The position numbers and the translations under genes were made by a program. DNA of 64,000 nucleotides from Salinimicrobium marinum (GTDB lineage Bacteria > Bacteroidota > Bacteroidia > Flavobacteriales > Flavobacteriaceae), in contig NZ_BMXB01000013.1 in the NCBI RefSeq assembly GCF_014651535.1, positions 1 through 64,000 of the forward strand. Reading direction: 5' to 3'. The notes beneath the pieces were generated by a model that did not search any database, was not told the origin of the DNA, and saw only the letters and a program-made list of their open reading frames with translations. This document shows positions 40,074-49,268 of this stretch, piece after piece. Every line of letters starts with the position of its first letter. Positions within the stretch are counted from its first letter, which is position 1.

Positions 40074-40766
40074 TTAATCTCGCCCCAGATAAATACTAAT
40101 AAAGTAAAGTAAGGTTGCCAGTGAACCCACGGCAGCAACTACATAGGTACGGGCAGCCCATTTAAGGGAATCTTCCGCAGCTGCATGTTCCTGTGAATTC
40201 AGCATGTTTCCAGTCTCCAGCCACACCAACGCACGTTTACTTGCATCGTACTCTACCGGAAGGGTTACAAAGCTAAAAAGCGTTCCCATTCCATAAAGGA
40301 TGATTCCTACCAATAATACAGTTTGCCCAATTCCAACAGAAACCATGGTCATTAATATTAATCCTCCCATGATCGCCCATTGTGAAAAACGTGAAGCTAC
40401 ACTAACCACAGGAACTAACTGACTACGCATTTGTAACCAGCTGTAAGCATTTGCATGCTGAATGGCATGTCCACATTCATGTGCCGCTACTGCAGCCGCA
40501 GCAGCGTTCCTTTGTGTATATACAGACTCACTTAAATTTACTGTTTTCTTGGCGGGATTATAATGATCTGTAAGCATCCCAGGAGTGGAAATAACCTTTA
40601 CATCATTAATTCCGTTGTCACGTAGCATCTTTTCTGCGATTTCTTTACCGCTCATCCCGTTTTGAAGATGCACCTTAGAGTAATGTTTAAATTTACTCTT
40701 TAGTTTATTGCTCACATAGAGGCTCACTACAAAAATAAGCCCGGCAATAATATAATATCCCATCAT
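40074..40766 (-). CDS. Zinc metallopeptidase, YugP family (membrane)
   Basis: A 230-residue membrane protein of the neutral zinc metallopeptidase (YugP) family. The zinc motif HECGHAIQH (HExxH) lies in VAAHECGHAIQHANAYSWL; an N-terminal helix (YYIIAGLIFVVSLYVSN) and two to three helices in the C-terminal half anchor it. The substrate is unknown. A second ATG one codon in (40763) is equally possible as a start. It is followed upstream by ald on the same strand at a distance of 82 bases. Confidence 0.9.
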   Translation of the reverse strand: MMGYYIIAGLIFVVSLYVSNKLKSKFKHYSKVHLQNGMSGKEIAEKMLRDNGINDVKVISTPGMLTDHYNPAKKTVNLSESVYTQRNAAAAAVAAHECGHAIQHANAYSWLQMRSQLVPVVSVASRFSQWAIMGGLILMTMVSVGIGQTVLLVGIILYGMGTLFSFVTLPVEYDASKRALVWLETGNMLNSQEHAAAEDSLKWAARTYVVAAVGSLATLLYFISIYLGRD

Positions 40767-40847
40767 AATTTTTAAAGATTTAGTTACAAATGTATAAACA
40801 AAAATCCAGCCAAATTAATGAAATATGACATCCCGGTAATAAGATAT

Positions 40848-41948
40848 TTAACTAATGGCTTCTTCCCATCCAAAGGCTTCTGCTATAGGTAGATAAACAA
40901 TTTTTCCTTTAATAATATTTAAGCCTTTCCTTAACGCAACGTCCTTCTCACATGCTTTCTCCCACCCCATGTCTACCAATTTAAGCACATAGGGCAACGT
41001 TACGTTGGTAAGGGCAACGGTAGAAGTATGCGGCACCGCTCCCGGCATATTTGCCACACAATAATGAACCACATCTTCAATAATGTATATAGGATCCTGG
41101 TGCGTGGTTGGCCTGGTGGTTTCAATGCACCCCCCTTGATCTACCGCTACATCTACAAGCACTGTCCCCGCCTGCATTTCCTTTAGCATATCTCGCGTAA
41201 TGAGTTTAGGTGCTTTCGCCCCGGCGATTAAAACTCCTCCTACAATAAGGTCGTGCGTCTTGATATGTCTCCTTATATTATATTCATTGGAAAATTCGGT
41301 AACTACGTGGCTAGGCATAATGTCGTTGACATACCTGAGCCGATCCATATTAACATCCAGAATAGTGACATGAGCTCCCAGCCCGGCTGCCATTTTTGCA
41401 GCCTGTATGCCCACTGTTCCTGCACCTAAAACCAATACTTTCCCTGGGGCAACTCCCGGAACTCCTCCAAGTAAAATACCCTTTCCCTTTACAGGTTTTT
41501 CAAGATATCTTGCTCCCTGCTGAATCGCCATTCGACCAGCAACCTCGGACATTGGAGTGAGCAACGGTAACATCCCTGATGCATTCTGAACCGTTTCGTA
41601 TGCAATGCAAACAGATTTACTCTCAATCATCGCTTTGGTGAGCTTCTGGTCTGAAGCAAAGTGGAAATAAGTAAACACCACCTGATCTTCTCTGATGAGT
41701 GGATATTCTTCCGGAATAGGTTCTTTTACCTTGACGATCATTTCACCGGCTGCATAGACTTCCTCCATGGAAGGAAGAATGGCGGCGCCGGCCATTTCAT
41801 AATCTTCATCTTTAAATCCGCTGCCTTCTCCCGCAGTGGTTTGTACGAAGACGGTATGACCTTTTTTCGTAAGTTCGAGCACACCGGCAGGTGTCATTCC
41901 CACCCGACTCTCGTTGTTTTTAATTTCTTTAGGAACTCCTACTTTCAT
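40848..41948 (-). CDS. ald: Alanine dehydrogenase
   Basis: A 366-residue NAD-dependent enzyme interconverting L-alanine and pyruvate plus ammonia. N-terminal MKVGVPKEIKNNESRVGMTP and the NAD-binding GKVLVLGAGTVGIQAAKMAAG, followed by the later NMPGAVPHTSTVALTN, are the classic Ald/PNT signatures. The length fits alanine dehydrogenase rather than the longer transhydrogenase alpha subunit. Upstream of it lies an 11-bp hairpin that follows leuS. Confidence 0.96.
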   Translation of the reverse strand: MKVGVPKEIKNNESRVGMTPAGVLELTKKGHTVFVQTTAGEGSGFKDEDYEMAGAAILPSMEEVYAAGEMIVKVKEPIPEEYPLIREDQVVFTYFHFASDQKLTKAMIESKSVCIAYETVQNASGMLPLLTPMSEVAGRMAIQQGARYLEKPVKGKGILLGGVPGVAPGKVLVLGAGTVGIQAAKMAAGLGAHVTILDVNMDRLRYVNDIMPSHVVTEFSNEYNIRRHIKTHDLIVGGVLIAGAKAPKLITRDMLKEMQAGTVLVDVAVDQGGCIETTRPTTHQDPIYIIEDVVHYCVANMPGAVPHTSTVALTNVTLPYVLKLVDMGWEKACEKDVALRKGLNIIKGKIVYLPIAEAFGWEEAIS

Positions 41949-41992
41949 AAACTGAATATTTTAGTTCTTAAAGTAAATTAATTAGAATAATA

Positions 41993-42031
41993 AATGGGGT
42001 AATCGTTGCTAGTTTTAACAATTACCCCATT
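41993..42031 (-). terminator. Hairpin downstream of leuS
   Basis: AATGGGGTAAT (41993-42003) pairs with ATTACCCCATT (42021-42031), extended by partial pairing inside. T-richness after it is modest (TTATTATT on the minus strand). Likely leuS terminator. Confidence 0.6.
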
Positions 42032-42053
42032 CATACCCGTAAATTTTATGGGT

Positions 42054-44936
42054 CTAAATTACAATATTTACAATTTTACCAGGCACCACTATAATTTTTT
42101 TAGGGGTTGATCCCGAAAGTTGATTGTTTGTTCGATCATCGTTCATAACAGCCTCCTGAATTTCATCTTTAGACAAATCTAACGGAAGTTCCATAGTAAA
42201 CCTCATCTTCCCATTGAACGAAATAGGATATTCCTTGGTACTCTCCACCAGAAATTTTTCTTCGTAAACAGGATAAGTTGCCGTAGTCACAGATTCATTT
42301 TGGCCCAGTCTCTTCCACAGCTCTTCAGCTATATGTGGAGCATAAGGTGCAATAAGTACTGCCAGAGGCTCTAAAACCTCCCGTTGATTGCATTTCTGAG
42401 CCGAGAGTTCATTCACACAAATCATAAATGTTGAAACCGAAGTATTAAAGCTGAAAGTCTCTATATCTTCAGTAACTTTTTTGATGGTTTTATGTAATGT
42501 TTTCAAAGAATCGGCTGAAGCTTTTTCTTCTGAAACAGAAAATTTTTCCTCTTCCCTGGATGCTGAGGAATGGTATAGCTTCCAAAATTTTTTCAGGAAG
42601 TTATGTACCCCTGTGATCCCGGCGGTGTTCCAGGGCTTCGCCTGTTCCAAGGGGCCAAGGAACATTTCATACATCCTTAAAGTATCTGCCCCATAATCTT
42701 CGCAAATATCATCTGGGTTGACCACATTGTATTTGGACTTAGACATTTTTTCGACTTCTCTACCAACTACATATGTCCCGTCTTCCTCTGTAATAAATTC
42801 TGCGTTTTTAAATTCCGGACGCCATTTTTTGAAGCCTTTGATATCCAGTTCGTCTGAAAAATTAACCAAGGAAACATCAGCATGAATTGGTTGTACTTTT
42901 CTCCCTTCGGTGAGATTTTTTGAAACAAAGGTATTCTCTCCTTCCAATCTGTAAACAAAAGCGCTCTGCCCTAAAATCATCCCCTGGTTGATCAACTTCT
43001 TAAAAGGCTCTTCAACACTTAGAAAACCTCTGTCCTTTAACAGTTTTGTCCAGAATCGGGAATATAATAAATGCCCTGTGGCATGTTCGCTTCCGCCGAT
43101 ATATAAATCTACATTTTCCCAGTATTGTTGTGCTTCCGGAGAAACAAACCGCTCCTCATTAAGTGGATCCATATACCTGAAAAGGTACCAGCTACTTCCT
43201 GCCCATCCTGGCATTGTATTGAGTTCCAGCGGAAAAACAGATTCATGGTCGATCTTCTCATTTTCAACCACTTTATTTTTTTTCCTATCCCAGGCCCATT
43301 TAGAAGAATTTCCTAATGGCGGTTCTCCGGTTTCTGTCGGAAGGTATTTTTCAACTTCCGGAAGGCGAATTGGCAAATACTTTTCGTCAATCATCTGCGG
43401 CATTCCGTTGACATAGTACACAGGGAATGGCTCTCCCCAATATCGCTGACGGGAGAAAACGGCATCTCTCAACCTATAATTGATCTTTCCTTTTCCTAAA
43501 CCGATCTTTTCCAGCTCTTCAATCGCTGCCTTTAGTGCCTTTTTATAAGGCATGCCGTTAAGAAATCCGGAATTTGCTATTATAGTCCCATCTTTTCCGG
43601 AATGAGCTTCTTCAGAAATATCAACATCCTGAAAGATGTTTTTGATTTCAGGCATTCCTTTTTGTCCGGCGAAATGTTTGGCAAAATCATAATCCCGCTG
43701 GTCACCACATGGAACCGCCATTACCGCTCCAGTTCCATATCCTGCTAAAACATAATCTCCAATCCAGATCGGCACCGGCTCTTTCGTGAACGGATGTTCT
43801 GCATAGGCTCCGGTAAAAACTCCGCTAATGGTTTTCACATCGGCCATACGTTCGCGTTCGCTTCGCTTTGCACTGGCCGCTACATACGCCTCTACTTCCT
43901 CTTTTTGTTCTGAAGTAGTGATTTTTAAAACCAGATCATGCTCGGGAGCCAGCGTCATGAATGTGACTCCGTAGATAGTGTCAGGCCTTGTAGTAAACAC
44001 CGATATACCAAAAGATTTTATTTTTTCGTCACCCTGAACTTGTTTCAGGGTCTCTTCATGAAGATGGAAAGTTACCATTGCCCCTACCGATTTTCCAATC
44101 CAGTTGCGCTGACTTTCCTTTAAACTTTCTGTCCAGTCTATTTGTTCCAACCCCTGGAGCAAACGTTCTGCATAAGCCGAAATCCGCATACTCCATTGAG
44201 TCATTTTCTTTCGTACTACAGGATAGCCCCCGCGTTCTGAAACTCCGTTGACAATTTCATCGTTGGCCAAAACTGTTCCCAGCTGAGGCACCCAATTAAC
44301 TTCGGTTTCAGCCAGGTATGTAAGCCTGTATTTTAGTAGTTGTTCCTGTTTTTCTTCTGAAGAAAAAGCATTCCATTGTTCTGAAGAAAATTCCTGTACA
44401 TCTTCATCACAGGTAGCTCTCACCTGCAGGTTCCCATTCGAAGAAAAAATTTCTTCTAGTTGAGAAATAGCACGTGCTTTCTGAGCTTCTTCATCGTACC
44501 ATGATTCAAACAACTGGATAAAAATCCATTGTGTCCATCTGTAATAATCGGGATCACTGGTGCGAACTTCCCTGCTCCAGTCAAATGAAAAGCCCATTTT
44601 GTCAAGCTGTTCTCTGTACCGCTTGATATTTTGCTCTGTAGTAACGGCAGGATGCTGCCCCGTTTGGATGGCATACTGCTCTGCCGGCAGCCCAAAGCTA
44701 TCATATCCCTGCGGATGCAGCACATTGAATCCTTTGTGGCGTTTATACCTCGAATAAATATCGCTGGCAATGTATCCCAGCGGATGCCCCACGTGCAAAC
44801 CTGCGCCTGAGGGATATGGAAACATATCCAGAACGTAGTATTTTGGTTTATCGGAATTATTAGAGGCTTTGAATGTTTGGTTTTCGGCCCAATACTTTTG
44901 CCAGTCGGCTTCTATTTTGTTGAAGTTGTAACTCAT
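42054..44936 (-). CDS. leuS: Leucyl-tRNA synthetase
   Basis: A 960-residue class I synthetase. HIGH equivalent HVGH at 48-51 (PYPSGAGLHVGHPLG), editing CP1 domain with FTTRPDTIYGVTFM, and KMSKS in EKMSKSKYNVVN near residue 727, followed by the anticodon and C-terminal domains. It is longer than most bacterial LeuRS (about 860-880) because of flavobacterial insertions: one charged block near residues 150-185 and a palindromic repeat inserted in frame at about 296-303 (residues TLKQVQGD), directly before the editing motif. The frame is unbroken, so the enzyme should work. Monocistronic. Confidence 0.97.
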   Translation of the reverse strand: MSYNFNKIEADWQKYWAENQTFKASNNSDKPKYYVLDMFPYPSGAGLHVGHPLGYIASDIYSRYKRHKGFNVLHPQGYDSFGLPAEQYAIQTGQHPAVTTEQNIKRYREQLDKMGFSFDWSREVRTSDPDYYRWTQWIFIQLFESWYDEEAQKARAISQLEEIFSSNGNLQVRATCDEDVQEFSSEQWNAFSSEEKQEQLLKYRLTYLAETEVNWVPQLGTVLANDEIVNGVSERGGYPVVRKKMTQWSMRISAYAERLLQGLEQIDWTESLKESQRNWIGKSVGAMVTFHLHEETLKQVQGDEKIKSFGISVFTTRPDTIYGVTFMTLAPEHDLVLKITTSEQKEEVEAYVAASAKRSERERMADVKTISGVFTGAYAEHPFTKEPVPIWIGDYVLAGYGTGAVMAVPCGDQRDYDFAKHFAGQKGMPEIKNIFQDVDISEEAHSGKDGTIIANSGFLNGMPYKKALKAAIEELEKIGLGKGKINYRLRDAVFSRQRYWGEPFPVYYVNGMPQMIDEKYLPIRLPEVEKYLPTETGEPPLGNSSKWAWDRKKNKVVENEKIDHESVFPLELNTMPGWAGSSWYLFRYMDPLNEERFVSPEAQQYWENVDLYIGGSEHATGHLLYSRFWTKLLKDRGFLSVEEPFKKLINQGMILGQSAFVYRLEGENTFVSKNLTEGRKVQPIHADVSLVNFSDELDIKGFKKWRPEFKNAEFITEEDGTYVVGREVEKMSKSKYNVVNPDDICEDYGADTLRMYEMFLGPLEQAKPWNTAGITGVHNFLKKFWKLYHSSASREEEKFSVSEEKASADSLKTLHKTIKKVTEDIETFSFNTSVSTFMICVNELSAQKCNQREVLEPLAVLIAPYAPHIAEELWKRLGQNESVTTATYPVYEEKFLVESTKEYPISFNGKMRFTMELPLDLSKDEIQEAVMNDDRTNNQLSGSTPKKIIVVPGKIVNIVI
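44029..44053. repeat. Palindromic intergenic-type repeat inserted within leuS
   Basis: ACCCTGAA (44031-44038) and TTCAGGGT (44044-44051) form a perfect 8-bp stem with loop CTTGT. The sequence CCTGAACTTGTTTCAGG recurs in the element at 50842-50978. It is a type of short palindrome found many times per genome in flavobacteria and others, and here it is coding. Confidence 0.75.
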
Positions 44937-45097
44937 TTCTGAAGTTTATTCTAGGGTATTTGTAAGGTAAAACCTCCTGAAACAGTTCAGGAAAGGGCAA
45001 AAATACGTTTAATGTACGAAAGTGAAAAGTTTGGACGTTTTAAAGAATGGGATTGATTAACTTTCTTATTTTTACACAAATTTCTTGAAGCTATTCT

Positions 45098-45976
45098 ATG
45101 AGTTCATCTTTTGAAAGGTATCAAAAACGACGTTTGATTTCCTCCTATTTTTCGGTTGTCATAAGTATTGCATTGGTACTGTTTTTAATGGGATTACTAG
45201 GCTTGCTAGTGCTGAACACCAAAAAAATAGCCGATCATTTCAAGGAACAGATCGCCCTTACCATTTATTTTAAGGACACCGCCAAAGAAGTGGAAATGAC
45301 GCAACTCGATAAAAGTCTGGCTTTGGCAGAATATACCAAATCCACCACTTTTATCTCTAAAGAAGAAGCTGCCGAAGCTCACAGTAAGGAAATAGGGGAA
45401 GATTTTATGGATTTCCTGGGATATAATCCGCTTCAAAATTCCATAGATGTTTACCTCGAAGCCGACTATATAAGTTCGGGTGAGGTAGATGAAATTGCTG
45501 CAGAACTGGAAAGCAAAGGATTTGTGGATGAAGTGATCTATGACAAACCTCTAATTTCCCTGCTGAATGAAAATGTGACTAAAATAAGTTTCTGGATCCT
45601 GGTGATTAGCGCCATCTTTACTTTTATAGCTGTGTTGCTTATCAACAGTTCCATTAGACTTTCTGTATATTCCAAACGTTTCACCATAAAGACCATGCAG
45701 ATGGTAGGTGCCACAAAAAGATTTATTCGAAGGCCATTTATCTGGCAAAGTGTAAAGCTGGGGATGATAGGAGCAGTGCTTGCCCTAATCGGAATGGGAG
45801 CTGTGTTATATTATATGCAGAAAAGTTTTCCTGAGCTAGAACTGCTTAGCGACACCTATTTATTGATTGGATTATTTGCAGGAGTATTCCTAATGGGAGT
45901 TTTAATCACCTGGTTAAGCACCTTTTTTGCCACTCAGCGTTTTCTGAACCTGAAAACTGACGAATTATATTATTAG
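45098..45976 (+). CDS. ftsX: Cell division protein FtsX
   Basis: A 292-residue permease-like protein with four transmembrane helices (first about 20-42, the last three in the C-terminal half) and an extracytoplasmic loop between helices 1 and 2. With FtsE it controls peptidoglycan hydrolases at the division site. The pattern of the C-terminal region (VGATKRFIRRPFIWQSVKLG) is typical. It leads the conserved Bacteroidota order ftsX-DUF3098-uppP-truB. A small hairpin (AGGAAAA / TTTTTCCT, about 46025-46045) in the following gap may be a terminator. Confidence 0.95.
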   Translation: MSSSFERYQKRRLISSYFSVVISIALVLFLMGLLGLLVLNTKKIADHFKEQIALTIYFKDTAKEVEMTQLDKSLALAEYTKSTTFISKEEAAEAHSKEIGEDFMDFLGYNPLQNSIDVYLEADYISSGEVDEIAAELESKGFVDEVIYDKPLISLLNENVTKISFWILVISAIFTFIAVLLINSSIRLSVYSKRFTIKTMQMVGATKRFIRRPFIWQSVKLGMIGAVLALIGMGAVLYYMQKSFPELELLSDTYLLIGLFAGVFLMGVLITWLSTFFATQRFLNLKTDELYY

Positions 45977-46171
45977 TTCTCAGTAATCAATTAGCAATCC
46001 TGAAAAAATTGATGTTCGATTTATGACAGGAAAAATTCGCTTTTTCCTACTTTTGGATCGGTCAAAATTATAATATTCGTGCATTCGTGGTAGTTATAAT
46101 ATTGAAAGACCAATGGTAGCATTGTAAGTACTCCTGATAAGAATTATAGAATAGTTTAAAACAGACAAAAA

Positions 46172-46429
46172 ATGAACAAAAACAAGAAACCTTTACATAA
46201 GCAAGACCTCAATTTTGTCTTCGGAAAAAAGAATTACGTGGTAATGGGTATCGGACTTGCAGTCATAGCACTAGGATTTATCCTCATGGCGGGAGGCGGA
46301 AGTGACGATCCAAACGTATTCAATCCCGAAATTTACAACTTCAGAAGGATCAGATTGGCGCCAACCCTTGTTCTTATCGGTTTTGCGATTGAAGTTTATG
46401 CTATTCTATTAACCCCCCGGAAGAAATAA
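46172..46429 (+). CDS. DUF3098-family small membrane protein
   Basis: An 85-residue protein with two transmembrane helices (VVMGIGLAVIALGFILMAGG and LAPTLVLIGFAIEVYAILL). DUF3098 is found only in Bacteroidota and nearly always between ftsX and uppP, as here; the stop is directly followed by the uppP ATG. A role in envelope synthesis is plausible from context only. Confidence 0.9.
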   Translation: MNKNKKPLHKQDLNFVFGKKNYVVMGIGLAVIALGFILMAGGGSDDPNVFNPEIYNFRRIRLAPTLVLIGFAIEVYAILLTPRKK

Positions 46430-47230
46430 ATGGAAATATTTGATGCCATTGTCCTTGGAATTATCCAGGGTTTAACGGAATTCCTTCCGGTTTCCTCGAG
46501 TGGACATTTAGAACTTGGAAAAGCTATACTGGGCGACAACAGCATCCCTGAAGAATCCCTGATGGTGACCGTTGTACTTCATTTCGCCACCGCTTTAAGT
46601 ACAATAGTGGTTTTCAGAAAAGATATTGCAGAAATTTTTCGTGGATTGTTCCAGTTCAAATGGAATGCAGAAACAGAGTTTTCTCTTAAAATTATTATTT
46701 CTATGATTCCCGGAGTTCTTCTTGGTTTATTTTTTGAAAGAGAACTGGAGCTTATCTTTGGAGGGAGCATTCTTATCGTAGGTTATATGTTGTTAATCAC
46801 CGCTCTTTTGTTGTGGTTAGCAGACAAAGCTAAAAACACCGATAAACCTGTAAGTTACTCAAATGCTTTTGTTATAGGTATCGCGCAGGTAATAGCTTTC
46901 CTGCCCGGAATCTCTAGAAGTGGTGCCACAATTGCAACCTCGGTTCTTTTAGGTAATGACAAAGCCAAAGCTGCCCGCTTCTCCTTTCTTATGGTAGTCC
47001 CTCTTATTTTAGGAAAAATTGCCAAAGATCTTCTTTCTGGAGAAATTACAGATACAACTATGCAAATTACTCCTCTAATAGCAGGTTTTATAGCTGCGTT
47101 TATAGCAGGTTTTGCTGCCTGTACATGGATGATACAGCTCGTAAAAAACAGTAAACTTTCCTATTTTGCGATCTACTGCTTCATTGTGGGGCTTCTTGCA
47201 ATAGGTTTTGAATATTCCCAGCATGTCTAA
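46430..47230 (+). CDS. uppP: Undecaprenyl-diphosphatase (UppP/BacA)
   Basis: A 266-residue membrane enzyme that dephosphorylates undecaprenyl diphosphate, recycling the lipid carrier for cell wall synthesis and giving bacitracin resistance. Motifs QGLTEFLPVSSSGHLELG (13-30) and LPGISRSGATIATSVLLG are both intact. About eight helices. It abuts the DUF3098 gene and overlaps truB by eight bases. Confidence 0.97.
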   Translation: MEIFDAIVLGIIQGLTEFLPVSSSGHLELGKAILGDNSIPEESLMVTVVLHFATALSTIVVFRKDIAEIFRGLFQFKWNAETEFSLKIIISMIPGVLLGLFFERELELIFGGSILIVGYMLLITALLLWLADKAKNTDKPVSYSNAFVIGIAQVIAFLPGISRSGATIATSVLLGNDKAKAARFSFLMVVPLILGKIAKDLLSGEITDTTMQITPLIAGFIAAFIAGFAACTWMIQLVKNSKLSYFAIYCFIVGLLAIGFEYSQHV

Positions 47231-47918
47231 ATTTACTGAAGAAGACTTCAAAAACGGACAGATCCTTTTGTTTGATAAGCCCCTCGAATGGACTTCATTC
47301 CAAATGGTGAACAAGGTGCGTTGGCTGATTAGAAAGAACTTTAACATCAAAAAGATCAAAGTTGGCCATGCAGGCACTTTAGATCCTTTAGCCACCGGAT
47401 TGCTGATCTTATGCACCGGAAAAATGACTAAAAAAATTGAAGAATACCAGGGCCAGGAAAAGGAATACACCGGAACGTTCACCCTTGGTGCCACTACTCC
47501 GTCCTACGATATGGAAACAGAGGTAGATGAAACCTATCCTACCGATCATATTACTGAAGATAAAATTTACGAAGCCACCAAATCATTTATCGGTGACATT
47601 CAGCAATACCCTCCGGTTTTTTCTGCCTTAAAAAAAGAAGGAAAACGCCTTTACGAATATGCCAGAAAAGGGGAAGAAGTGGAAATTGCGGCACGAAAAG
47701 TGCATATTTCAGCCTTTGAAATCACTGCAATATCAGTGCCTTATGTGGAATTTAAGGTAGTGTGCAGCAAAGGCACTTATATTAGAAGCCTGGCGCATGA
47801 TTTCGGAAAAGAATTAGACAGCGGAGCGTATCTTTCAGCTTTACGCAGAACCAGGATTGGGGAATTTGATGTAAAAAATGCTCTTGGTGTGGATTCTTTC
47901 GTAAATGAGTACCTTTAA
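47223..47918 (+). CDS. truB: tRNA pseudouridine-55 synthase
   Basis: A 231-residue enzyme making pseudouridine 55 in the T loop of tRNAs. The catalytic Asp lies in GHAGTLDPLATGLL; other family motifs are LLFDKPLEWTSFQMV, YTGTFTLGATTPSYD, YPPVFSALKKEGKRLYEYAR and KGTYIRSLAHDFG. The start ATG at 47223 (MSKFTEEDFKNGQ) overlaps the uppP stop; the frame opens upstream within uppP. Length is at the short, PUA-less end of the family. Confidence 0.96.
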   Translation: MSKFTEEDFKNGQILLFDKPLEWTSFQMVNKVRWLIRKNFNIKKIKVGHAGTLDPLATGLLILCTGKMTKKIEEYQGQEKEYTGTFTLGATTPSYDMETEVDETYPTDHITEDKIYEATKSFIGDIQQYPPVFSALKKEGKRLYEYARKGEEVEIAARKVHISAFEITAISVPYVEFKVVCSKGTYIRSLAHDFGKELDSGAYLSALRRTRIGEFDVKNALGVDSFVNEYL

Positions 47919-47942
47919 AGGGAAATAACCTTCTTTGATTCT

Positions 47943-48668
47943 ATGGGATTTTTTGATCGGCATAAAGCTTTGATTATTACCGTTCTGCTGTGCAGCCTGT
48001 TGCTGCTAGTGATGTATAATATCAAGCTTTCTAATGCAAGAGATGAACTCGAGGAAATGATAATTGATCTTGATCATCTTAAAGTAGAAGAACCTGTAGC
48101 GGAGGAAAAGGAGGAAGCGGAAAATGAAGAACAGCCACAGCAACCTCAGCAAACCAGCACTCAGACGCATCAGGCTTTCAATCAAAATCAGCAGCAACGG
48201 GAGAGCTCCTTTCAATCCCGACTGAATGAGATCTTTGAAAAAAATTCTGCGGAACAAACTGCTTCAGAAGAAGAAAATTCTCCCACCTTTGAAGGAGAAT
48301 TCAGGGTTAATAAAAACCGTTCGGAAGAAAGACGGGAACGATCTGACGGGAATAATACTTCAGAAGAAACTTCTGCAAAAACCGGGAATGTCAGAAACAG
48401 CTCCATCGCTTTTTCTTTGGTAGGCCGATCTGCCTCCCTTATACCAAACCCTATTTACACCTGTGACACTTCAGGAAAGATCGTGGTAAATATTGTTGTT
48501 AACGAAGATGGGAACGTTACCGACACCTCCATCAACAAAAGCAGTTCCACTTCAAATAATGAGTGTTTGGTTGATAATGCGCTGGAATATGCCGCGGGTG
48601 CTGTTTTTTCGAAGTTAGGTGGACGAAATGCTCAAAAAGGAACTATAACTTATTATTTTCAGGGATAA
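47943..48668 (+). CDS. TonB-like energy-transducer protein
   Basis: A 241-residue protein anchored by one N-terminal helix (LIITVLLCSLLLLVMYNIKL), then a long Glu/Gln/Ser-rich periplasmic linker (EEKEEAENEEQPQQPQQ) and a C-terminal domain resembling TonB (IPNPIYTCDTSGKIVVNIVV, ending GTITYYFQG). It would span the periplasm; TonB proteins power outer membrane receptors such as those in this window, but no ExbB/ExbD genes are nearby and the linker is acidic rather than Pro/Lys-rich, so the role is uncertain. Its stop overlaps the start of tag. Confidence 0.7.
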   Translation: MGFFDRHKALIITVLLCSLLLLVMYNIKLSNARDELEEMIIDLDHLKVEEPVAEEKEEAENEEQPQQPQQTSTQTHQAFNQNQQQRESSFQSRLNEIFEKNSAEQTASEEENSPTFEGEFRVNKNRSEERRERSDGNNTSEETSAKTGNVRNSSIAFSLVGRSASLIPNPIYTCDTSGKIVVNIVVNEDGNVTDTSINKSSSTSNNECLVDNALEYAAGAVFSKLGGRNAQKGTITYYFQG

Positions 48669-49237
48669 TGACAGACAATAAAACTCGTTGCGGCTGGTGT
48701 GTAGGCGATCCATTATATGAAGCTTATCACGATACTGAATGGGGGGCGCCGGTTTTTGAGGATGACAAGATCTTCGAATTCCTGATCCTCGAAACTTTTC
48801 AAGCCGGGCTAAGCTGGATTACGATCCTGAGAAAAAGAGAGAATTTCCGGAAAGCTTTTGATGATTTCGATTACCGGAAAATGGCAGAATATTCCGAAGA
48901 CAAAGTGCAGGAGTTATTGAAAGACAGCGGAATTATAAGGCACAAACTTAAGATCCTGGCCAGTATTTCAAATGCGGTTGCATTCATAAAAGTTCAGGAA
49001 GAATTTGGTTCTTTTTCAAAATATATCTGGGGATTCGTCGACGGCAAACCAGTGGACAATCGAGTTAAGAATTACAAAGAAGCTCTACCAACTACCGCTA
49101 CCAGCATTGCCCTTAGCAAAGATCTCAAAAAAAGAGGATTTAAATTCGTGGGACCTACCGTAGTTTATGCGCACATGCAGGCTACCGGCATGGTGAATGA
49201 TCATGAGATTAGCTGTTTCCGGTATTCTGAAGTATAG
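48668..49237 (+). CDS. tag: DNA-3-methyladenine glycosylase I
   Basis: A 189-residue base-excision enzyme that removes 3-methyladenine. The N-terminus RCGWCVGDPLYEAYHDTEWG and C-terminal MVNDHEISCFRY supply the Cys and His ligands of the family's structural zinc; the helical core (LILETFQAGLSWITILRKRE) is intact. The gene overlaps the preceding TonB-like gene by one base, so the two are co-transcribed. Confidence 0.96.
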   Translation: MTDNKTRCGWCVGDPLYEAYHDTEWGAPVFEDDKIFEFLILETFQAGLSWITILRKRENFRKAFDDFDYRKMAEYSEDKVQELLKDSGIIRHKLKILASISNAVAFIKVQEEFGSFSKYIWGFVDGKPVDNRVKNYKEALPTTATSIALSKDLKKRGFKFVGPTVVYAHMQATGMVNDHEISCFRYSEV

Positions 49238-49268
49238 AGGCTCCTGATTCCATCTTTGTAGGAAAATA

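Noticed and set aside
44026-44055. CRISPR-like repeat
   Set aside because: The palindrome recurs but not at regular spacing and without spacers; it is an interspersed repeat.
46060-46110. ATTCGTGCATTCGTGG stretch between ftsX and the DUF3098 gene
   Set aside because: Looks like a commonly scattered short sequence of this phylum, but only one copy was seen here and no structure supports it.
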